Source of the DNA: JBHHYU01 sp046757725
GTDB taxonomy: Bacteria; Desulfobacterota; Binatia; UBA9968
NCBI GenBank assembly: GCA_046757725.1
Contig: JBHHYU010000016.1
Coordinates: 1-39,017 of the forward strand
Length of the DNA stretch: 39,017 nt
Direction of reading: 5' to 3'
Shown here: piece after piece, positions 33,423-39,017 of the stretch
Position numbering within the stretch: the stretch's first letter is position 1
Layout of the letters: the number at the start of each line of letters is the position of its first letter
Notes under the pieces: model-generated
Seen by the model: the letters and a program-made list of their open reading frames with translations, nothing else
What the model was told of the DNA's origin: nothing
The model's database searches: none
Program-made: the position numbers and the translations under genes

Positions 33423-35300
33423 ATGAAGAAAAAGCAGGTTAGTCGCTTCAAACAGATCCTTTTCAACCACCTCTACCGGGTCAAGGGGAAACTGTTTGTC
33501 GCAGCCCTCTGCATGTTCGGTTTTATACTGGCCGAGTTGTCGGCGCCCTGGCCGTTCAAATTTATCTTTGATCATATCTTGTTGGATAAGCCGTTTTCTC
33601 CTGCCTTATCATTTCTGGAAGGCCCTCTGCAGGGTGGCAAAGTGGGGTTCCTACTATTATGCTCTTTCACCATCGTGCTTATTGGGGCCCTGCAGGGAGT
33701 ATCGACATATCTGCAAGTTTACTTTACTTCCCGCATCGGCCACCAGATGGTTTATGCCCTCCGCAGAGAACTCTTTGCCCATCTCCAGCGGCTTTCCCTT
33801 TCGTTTCATAACCGCGCCTGTTCTGGAGAGCTCCTGACCAAAGTCGTAAGCGATACAAAATTACTGAAGGACCTCTTTGCCGGTTCGGTACTGCAGTTTG
33901 TTACCCATCTCTTGATCCTCATCAGCATGTTTGGAATCCTATTCGTGCTGAACTGGCAATTGAGCCTGATTATCCTGGCTACCTTGCCCCTCCTATGCAC
34001 ATCACTCTTTTATCGCTTTCGGCACATCAAGGCCTCAGCCAAAAAACAGCGGAAAGAGGAGGGAAAACTCGCCTCCCGCATTAGCGAGGTCCTTGCCTCA
34101 GTAAGCCTGGTACAGGCCTTCGGCCGGGAGAAATATGAAGACGAACTATTCGAAACAGAAAGTGCCCAAACGCTCAAAGAGGGTATACGAACCGCCCGCA
34201 TGGAGGCTACCGCCACACGGACCGTGGAGATTATCAGCGCTATAGGCCAATGGGCCGTTGTCTTCTTTGGATCCTTGCAAGTCCTGAAGGGGCGGATGAC
34301 GCCGGGTGATGTCCTGATTTTCTGGTCCTACGTGGGCAAAATCTACAGGCCAATCAAGAATCTGGTCAAACTCTCCAGCAGGTTTACCAAGGCGATGGCC
34401 GGCATTGAACGGATTAACGAGCTATTAGAAATCGAACCTGAGATCCAGGATAACCCCAATGCTATTGAAGCGGCGAATTTAACAGGTGAGATCGTCTTTG
34501 ACAATGTCTCTTTTGATTATGGAGACGGCAAGGAGGTCCTGAAAGATACCTCTTTTACCATCAATCCTGGTCAGCAAGTGGCCCTGATAGGAAGTTCCGG
34601 GGCCGGAAAATCGACCATCGTGTGTTTGATCCTGCGCCTCTTTGAAGCACAGAAAGGTGCCGTCTTGATCGATGGCACAAATGTCAATCGTTATCGGCGC
34701 GAATCCCTCCGCAGTAAGGTCGGTGTCGTTCTTCAGGATTCTATATTATTTGGAACCACTATCATGGAGAATATTGCATATGGGAAACCCGACGCAACGC
34801 CCGAGGAGGTTATCGGCGCAGCCAAGGCGGCGAATGCCCATGATTTCATCTCGGGACTCGAAAACGGCTACAACACCATCATCGGGGAGCAAGGAGCCAC
34901 CCTTTCCGGTGGTCAGCAACGGCGCATTGCCATTGCCAGGGCCCTTATCCGAAACGCCTCCATCCTAGTCCTTGACGAACCGATGGCAGGCCTCGACGTT
35001 GAGAGCGCGTCGAACATTCGGGACGCCCTGACACGGCTCATAGCCGGGAAGACCTGCCTAGTGATCACCCATGACTTAGAGGTGGCGGCAGAGGCGGACC
35101 TTGTATTGGTTCTCGAGGGGGGCCGGATTGTGGAACGGGGTGCGCCCACCGACCTTCTAGCTGGAACTGGGCAGTACCGCCGACTTCACAAGCGCAAGAA
35201 CGATGGGCACGAGGTCCAGAGCAGTGACCCGGGGGTATTCAGAGAAGAGGAAAAGGTTCCTCAGCGAATCTTATCCATGCTGGACGAGGAGACCCGATGA
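33423..35300 (+). CDS. ABC exporter, fused permease and ATPase (MsbA/LplA-like)
   Basis: A 625-aa half-transporter of the ABCB/MsbA type that works as a homodimer to flip or export lipids, glycolipids, peptides or drugs. Six membrane helices occupy about residues 22-320, then the ATPase domain: Walker A GSSGAGKS (390-397), Q-loop at about 438, signature LSGGQ (494-498), Walker B ILVLDE (514-519), switch His550. Motifs are intact. A C-terminal tail of about 50 residues is charged and unremarkable. It lies after a 161-bp gap and before the sugar dehydrogenase (4-bp ATGA overlap). Its place suggests that it moves the cluster's product across the inner membrane; that is inference. Confidence 0.9.
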   Translation: MKKKQVSRFKQILFNHLYRVKGKLFVAALCMFGFILAELSAPWPFKFIFDHILLDKPFSPALSFLEGPLQGGKVGFLLLCSFTIVLIGALQGVSTYLQVYFTSRIGHQMVYALRRELFAHLQRLSLSFHNRACSGELLTKVVSDTKLLKDLFAGSVLQFVTHLLILISMFGILFVLNWQLSLIILATLPLLCTSLFYRFRHIKASAKKQRKEEGKLASRISEVLASVSLVQAFGREKYEDELFETESAQTLKEGIRTARMEATATRTVEIISAIGQWAVVFFGSLQVLKGRMTPGDVLIFWSYVGKIYRPIKNLVKLSSRFTKAMAGIERINELLEIEPEIQDNPNAIEAANLTGEIVFDNVSFDYGDGKEVLKDTSFTINPGQQVALIGSSGAGKSTIVCLILRLFEAQKGAVLIDGTNVNRYRRESLRSKVGVVLQDSILFGTTIMENIAYGKPDATPEEVIGAAKAANAHDFISGLENGYNTIIGEQGATLSGGQQRRIAIARALIRNASILVLDEPMAGLDVESASNIRDALTRLIAGKTCLVITHDLEVAAEADLVLVLEGGRIVERGAPTDLLAGTGQYRRLHKRKNDGHEVQSSDPGVFREEEKVPQRILSMLDEETR

Positions 35301-36478
35301 GCAAGAACTTCGGTGTCGGGATCATCGGCGCGGGGATCATCTTCGAACAGCATGTACGGGCTTATGCCCAATTGTCGAGTCAGGCGCGCCTATTGGGTGT
35401 TGCCGAGGTTGACGAGACAAGGCTTCGAAAGTCCGTGGCCCAGCACGACATTCCTTTTGCTACCCCAGACTACCGTAAACTTTTGGAAAGAGACGATATT
35501 GACATCGTGACGGTATGCACGCCACCATGCTTTCACGAGAGGATTGTGATTGATGCCTTGGAGGCCGGCAAGTACGTCCTATGCGAAAAGCCGCTAGCGC
35601 ATACTCTGCAAGCGGCAGACAGGATTCTGGACGTCGCGCGTCGATTTTCTGGACGGCTGTCAACGGTTTATCAGTTTCGATACCTTCCGGACGTCCAAAG
35701 GACGGTCTGGCTGCGGGACAAACAACTCCTGGGTCCTTTGCTGTTCGGGCGGTTCAGCCGGTATGCTCGGTTTCAAAGACCCGGAAAGACACGAATGGAC
35801 TGGTGGGGACGTTGGGATGTGGCTGGTGGTGGGGCCATGATGACACAACTGATTCATGAGTTGGACCAGATGTTCCACATCTTTGGCCCGGCCGTTGAGG
35901 TATCCGCAGTGATGGACACGTTGAAGGAACCGATCGAATCTGAGGACACTTGCGCGGTTACCGTTCGGTTCGAAAGCGGTGCGATGGCTTGTTGCTACGG
36001 TACGGTCTCTGCGCAACGGTCCACTCATGGCTTCGATGTGATCGGAAAGTTGGCTTCGGTGCACTGTCCTTGGTCTTTGGAATCTATGGATAAGAGGTGG
36101 CGGCAAAAGGCACTGCAAGATGTCCTTGCGGTATACCCAATGACGGCCGGCGCCTCGTGGCGCTCGGAATCCGAGCCCTGTGCGCATACCCCATACATTG
36201 CCGATGTCCTTGATGCGATCGAGACGGGAAGACCTCTACCCATTGGCCCGGACGAGGCCCGGGCGTCGCTCGAACTATGCGTCGGGATTTATGCCTCTGC
36301 ACTGGCCGGCCGACCCGTCTCTCTGCCGATCGAAAAAACAAGTCCGTACTACGGAGGCATTGCGAAAAGAGACTACGATCGCCGGAGTTGGCGGCGGTTT
36401 CCCCAAGCCGTCTGCAACATTCCTTCACCTGGCCAAGCGACGAATCAACCGAGCTCGCAGGGAGGCAATCGCCAATGA
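35297..36478 (+). CDS. Gfo/Idh/MocA-family oxidoreductase
   Basis: NAD(P)-dependent sugar or cyclitol dehydrogenase, 393 aa. The Rossmann fold has VGIIGAGIIFEQHV (residues 7-20). The family motif CEKPLA (96-101, with catalytic Lys98) is present and the active-site His is H187 in GGGAMMTQLIHELD. The C-terminal domain is standard; a Ser/Gln/Gly-rich tail follows. It overlaps both neighbours by 4 bp (ATGA), so it is strongly coupled with the exporter and the aminotransferase. In the streptomycin pathway StrI of this family oxidises an inositol, and in WlbA-type pathways a UDP-sugar. Which applies here is open. Confidence 0.88.
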   Translation: MSKNFGVGIIGAGIIFEQHVRAYAQLSSQARLLGVAEVDETRLRKSVAQHDIPFATPDYRKLLERDDIDIVTVCTPPCFHERIVIDALEAGKYVLCEKPLAHTLQAADRILDVARRFSGRLSTVYQFRYLPDVQRTVWLRDKQLLGPLLFGRFSRYARFQRPGKTRMDWWGRWDVAGGGAMMTQLIHELDQMFHIFGPAVEVSAVMDTLKEPIESEDTCAVTVRFESGAMACCYGTVSAQRSTHGFDVIGKLASVHCPWSLESMDKRWRQKALQDVLAVYPMTAGASWRSESEPCAHTPYIADVLDAIETGRPLPIGPDEARASLELCVGIYASALAGRPVSLPIEKTSPYYGGIAKRDYDRRSWRRFPQAVCNIPSPGQATNQPSSQGGNRQ

Positions 36479-37758
36479 GCACGAATGGGCTGGCCATACA
36501 TGGGGGCAAACCTGCTGTATCTACGCGGTACCGTGAACGCTGGCGGAGGGTTCACCTTCGAGACCTCCTGTCCATTGTCAACTATGGCTGGCGGGACGTC
36601 AACACTATGGCCAAAGGGGAAGGACCCATCGAAGAGTTTGAAAACCGGTTCGCAAAGCTCACTGAGACGAAATATGCGTTGACAATGAATAACGGCACCG
36701 CCGCGCTTCACAGTGCCTATTTTGCAGTCGGGGTAAAGCCGGGGTGCGAGGTGATTGTCCCCTCATATACCTTTTTTGCTTCTGCGGCTCCCATCCTGCA
36801 GTGTGGCGGTATGCCGGTTTTCTGTGATATCGACGAACGGACGCTGACCGCGGATCCGGACGATGTCGAACGTCGAATCACACCACAAACACGGGCAATT
36901 TGCGTGGTGCATATGTGGGGCAATCCGGCGGCGATGGATCAATTTGCGGACATGGCTCGGCGACACAAGGTGGCATTGATTGAAGACTGTTCTCACGCTC
37001 ACGGTGCCAGCTACCACGGAAGGCCGGTTGGTTCTTGGGGAGACATTGGTTGCTTCAGTCTTCAGGGTGAAAAGGCCGTCACAGGGGGCGAGGCAGGGAT
37101 TGCAGTCACCAACAATCCGGTTCTCTTTGATCAGATGCTGGTGTTGGGTCACTATGGTCGTATCAAACATGGTCAGCTGGAAAACACCTTTCATACAGAC
37201 AACATTAGCCTAGGAGTCAAATACCGCCCCCATTTGTATGCGGTTCTATTGGCTCTGGGCAGTTTGTCACGGCTGGACGAGCTGAATCAGCGGCGCCGTC
37301 GAAACTATGAAATCCTAAGTGCCGAACTCAAAGGGTGTCGAGCCGTGCGTCCAATTGAAACGTATGCAGGCGCGATTCGCGGTGGGTTTCTTGAGTTCAT
37401 CTTGAAGTACGATCCGACGCATGCCGGCGGTTGGGATCGTGCGGCGTTCATTAAGGCTGCCAAGGCCGAGGGAGTTCATATAAGCAGAGACCGTTATGCG
37501 AGGATCGGTGATCATGGGCACATGCTACCTGAGTCGCCGGTCTTCGGGACAATGGATATGTCGCACCTCGGCGGATACCTGGGCGGAATGCGTGAAAAAA
37601 GCCGAGAACACCACGGGAATGGTCGTTTGCCGGTAACCGAAAGTCTTGCAGACAGACTGTTGACACTCCCGCCATTTACCAAAGTGCCCGAACGGTTTGT
37701 TCGCCAATGTGCTCGTGCACTCCGAAAGGTGGCTGACTTCGCGGGTCAACATAGATGA
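36475..37758 (+). CDS. DegT/DnrJ/EryC1/StrS-family aminotransferase
   Basis: PLP-dependent aminotransferase, 427 aa from ATG 36475. The PLP-binding D171 is in VALIEDCSHAHGA and the Schiff-base Lys200 is in CFSLQGEKAVTGGEAG. The NNGTAALH segment (72-79) and PSYTFFAS (96-103) line the substrate site. The SLQG-K form of the motif resembles the group acting on cyclitols and 3-keto sugars more than the nucleotide 4-keto-sugar enzymes, a tentative reading. The frame is open from 36277, but ggagg (36461-36465) and the ATGA overlap fix the start. It probably aminates the ketone produced by the preceding dehydrogenase. Confidence 0.9.
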   Translation: MSTNGLAIHGGKPAVSTRYRERWRRVHLRDLLSIVNYGWRDVNTMAKGEGPIEEFENRFAKLTETKYALTMNNGTAALHSAYFAVGVKPGCEVIVPSYTFFASAAPILQCGGMPVFCDIDERTLTADPDDVERRITPQTRAICVVHMWGNPAAMDQFADMARRHKVALIEDCSHAHGASYHGRPVGSWGDIGCFSLQGEKAVTGGEAGIAVTNNPVLFDQMLVLGHYGRIKHGQLENTFHTDNISLGVKYRPHLYAVLLALGSLSRLDELNQRRRRNYEILSAELKGCRAVRPIETYAGAIRGGFLEFILKYDPTHAGGWDRAAFIKAAKAEGVHISRDRYARIGDHGHMLPESPVFGTMDMSHLGGYLGGMREKSREHHGNGRLPVTESLADRLLTLPPFTKVPERFVRQCARALRKVADFAGQHR

Positions 37759-37818
37759 CGGTCCGGGGGTCTACTCAACTCATATCTAGGGGGCAAACGG
37801 GGGTGAAGGATAGCATGC

Positions 37819-38346
37819 ATGAGTTTGGCTCTCGCAATAAGGACAATGAAGATACGTGGGCTGAAGCCTAAAAAACCCAACCTCCTTTTTTTGGTTCTCG
37901 CTATCGCATTTATTGCATTGGGCAGCGGTGTTCCAGTGGTACGCAGCCAGGCCGGAGTCGATTATGTCCAAGATGCGGCCAAAATTGTCAAAGCCACCGA
38001 TTGGTCGAAAGTGAAGACAGTGACCGTTAGGTTAAAAGAATTTTCGTTCAATCCCAACGGCCTGCGATTCGAGAAAGACACTCCATACAAGCTTGAGATT
38101 AAAAATACGGGCACCGAGAAACATTATTTTGTAGCCACAACTTTCTTCAAAGCGGTGGCGAGTAGAAAAGTTCAGTCGAATACTGATGGGGAGATTAAAG
38201 CGCCGTATTTCACCGCCCTGGAGGTTTTTCCTGGCAGGCAGCTGGATTTCTATTTTGTTCCTGTCAAGCAGGGCTCCTATTATCTCTTATGCACGGTCGA
38301 GGGACACGAAGACCAGGGGATGCATGGGAGCCTTGTCATAAAGTGA
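37819..38346 (+). CDS. Secreted type 1 copper protein (cupredoxin)
   Basis: A 175-aa protein with a signal sequence (hydrophobic core about 22-36, cleavage possibly after the Ser of VVRSQ) and a single cupredoxin domain (about 65-175). Copper ligands can be assigned as H102, C158, H163 and M168, in LLCTVEGHEDQGMHG: C-x4-H-x4-M, the spacing found in auracyanin-like blue copper proteins. It is probably a periplasmic electron carrier. The start is ATG 37819, following a gaagga ribosome binding site; ATG 37846 is an alternative that gives a more usual signal peptide. It is 60 bp from the aminotransferase gene, with no evident functional link to it. Confidence 0.85.
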   Translation: MSLALAIRTMKIRGLKPKKPNLLFLVLAIAFIALGSGVPVVRSQAGVDYVQDAAKIVKATDWSKVKTVTVRLKEFSFNPNGLRFEKDTPYKLEIKNTGTEKHYFVATTFFKAVASRKVQSNTDGEIKAPYFTALEVFPGRQLDFYFVPVKQGSYYLLCTVEGHEDQGMHGSLVIK

Positions 38347-38423
38347 ATAATGAAACACCATAGTCTTCAGGGGCATGGGGCTTCATAAACTTTCCGTATA
38401 ACTTCCGATTATTTCTGTCCCAG

Positions 38424-38459
38424 TATCGTCAGGGTCATGCTTTCCATACCCTGACGATA
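38424..38459. repeat. Perfect 12-bp hairpin downstream of the cupredoxin gene
   Basis: tatcgtcagggt (38424-38435) and its exact complement (38448-38459) flank a 12-nt loop which itself contains atg…cat. No T-tract follows. It may mark a 3' end of the mRNA as a stability hairpin. Confidence 0.55.
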
Positions 38460-38555
38460 AGCACTTTGCCGTTGACTCCTAACATAATGCCTTTCCTACA
38501 ACAGGGGCGCAGATGCAGGGGCTCTCCGTTAAAAAGAGTGGCGTTCCAGTTAGGT

Positions 38556-38690
38556 GCAGGGGCCTGCTCCTCAGTGAGAGCCGATAGACCTGTACTTCTC
38601 TGCCCCTAAGTACTTAACCTATTTAGGCCCATTTTCCTCAAGGTGCTCCAGTGTCGGACGTCCCCCTTTCTTCGGAGCAGGCCCCCCTGC
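38556..38690. repeat. Inverted repeat pair, about 15-17 bp arms
   Basis: gcaggggcctgctcc (38556-38570) is the reverse complement, with two extra G:C pairs, of ggagcaggcccccctgc (38674-38690). The 103-bp interior holds a gtactt…aagtac stem. It looks like a small palindromic element or a structured RNA. Confidence 0.45.
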
Positions 38691-38765
38691 GCCGTGCACC
38701 CAGGTATCCGGTTCTGAGGGAGGAAACTTAGCCCGCAATTCCCACCAGCTCACGGTTGCGGGTGT

Positions 38766-38915
38766 GCATCTTCCCGCATCTACGGCGTTGCGCTCAGGCA
38801 AAGGGCTCGACGTACGGTACAGTACGCCTGCGCGCTTTGTCTTTCGTGCGCCTGATATTTACGGGCATCTGCGCGCCCTCGCTTCGCGACCCGGTAAGAA
38901 ATGCGGGCTTGGGTC
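38766..38915. repeat. GC-rich repeat-like element
   Basis: Recurrent short units (gcatct, gtgcgcctg/acgcctgcgcgc, ggcatctgcgcgccc) and a local cgtac…gtacg stem (38811-38826). Sequence of this kind recurs in intergenic DNA of some environmental bacteria and gives rise to spurious short ORFs; assignment as a repeat family is from recall, not comparison. Confidence 0.35.
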
Positions 38916-39017
38916 TGAAGCACAAGGACGTGAAGGTTGGAGGCAGGCCCAGGTCGTTGGAAAGCTCACCCGAAGGGGACGGGAGGGTAGCCGTCGAGGT
39001 ACAGACTTATTGACTCA

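Larger units (their letters stand above)
38347..39017. other. 671-bp non-coding region to the window end
   Basis: No credible gene. It holds the hairpin at 38424-38459, an inverted repeat pair at 38556-38690, and a GC-rich repeat-like stretch (38766-38915). An 85-codon frame (38756-39013) across the last stretch lacks a ribosome binding site and any known motif. The final 100 bp are purine-rich and unassigned. Confidence 0.6.

Noticed and set aside
38756..39013. 85-codon frame near the window end
   Set aside because: It covers a GC-rich repeat-like region, has no ribosome binding site and no recognisable domain.

Overview
The window is chromosomal DNA of a didermic (Gram-negative type) bacterium. 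The Tol-Pal envelope genes, an RseP-type protease, isoprenoid and phospholipid synthesis genes and lipoprotein signals show an outer membrane. The gene order (Tol-Pal; rho; rpsB-tsf-pyrH-frr-uppS-cdsA-dxr-rseP; a DUF465 gene before ilvBN) and roughly balanced base composition fit a non-proteobacterial lineage such as Methylomirabilota (NC10), Nitrospirota or a relative. This is an inference; no rRNA is present to settle it.

Region 1 (1-18642, all + strand) is housekeeping. It holds tolR-tolA-tolB-pal-cpoB (tolQ is not in the window), ribF, an RluA-family pseudouridine synthase, rho behind a long structured leader, then a tightly packed translation, lipid and isoprenoid operon. That operon runs rpsB-tsf-pyrH-frr-uppS-cdsA-dxr-rseP behind a leader with two strong inverted repeats. 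tsaB follows, and then a promoter-led DUF465-ilvB-ilvN operon.

Region 2 (18643-21314) is sparse. It has a palindromic 'cacgaagg' repeat element, a small secreted protein of unknown role with its own promoter, and a lone fumarylacetoacetate-hydrolase-family enzyme.

Region 3 (21315-24207, - strand) encodes a membrane sensor kinase and an NtrC-type sigma-54 activator.

Region 4 (24208-37758) is the most distinctive part. Divergent from the two-component genes, a 617-bp intergenic region carries a near-consensus sigma-54 promoter (-24/-12) and an upstream 15-bp palindrome. It leads into ten genes on the + strand: a COG4671-like glycosyltransferase, three GT4 glycosyltransferases (two are tandem paralogues), an APH-fold kinase, a radical SAM protein with an N-terminal auxiliary-cluster-like domain, a histidine phosphatase, an MsbA-like ABC exporter, a Gfo/Idh/MocA dehydrogenase and a DegT/StrS aminotransferase. 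The enzyme classes match an amino-sugar or aminocyclitol pathway (dehydrogenate, transaminate, phosphorylate, glycosylate, export), apparently under sigma-54 control. The product cannot be read from the sequence.

Region 5 (37759-39017) has a secreted type 1 cupredoxin gene, a perfect 12-bp hairpin, and GC-rich repeat-like non-coding DNA to the window end.
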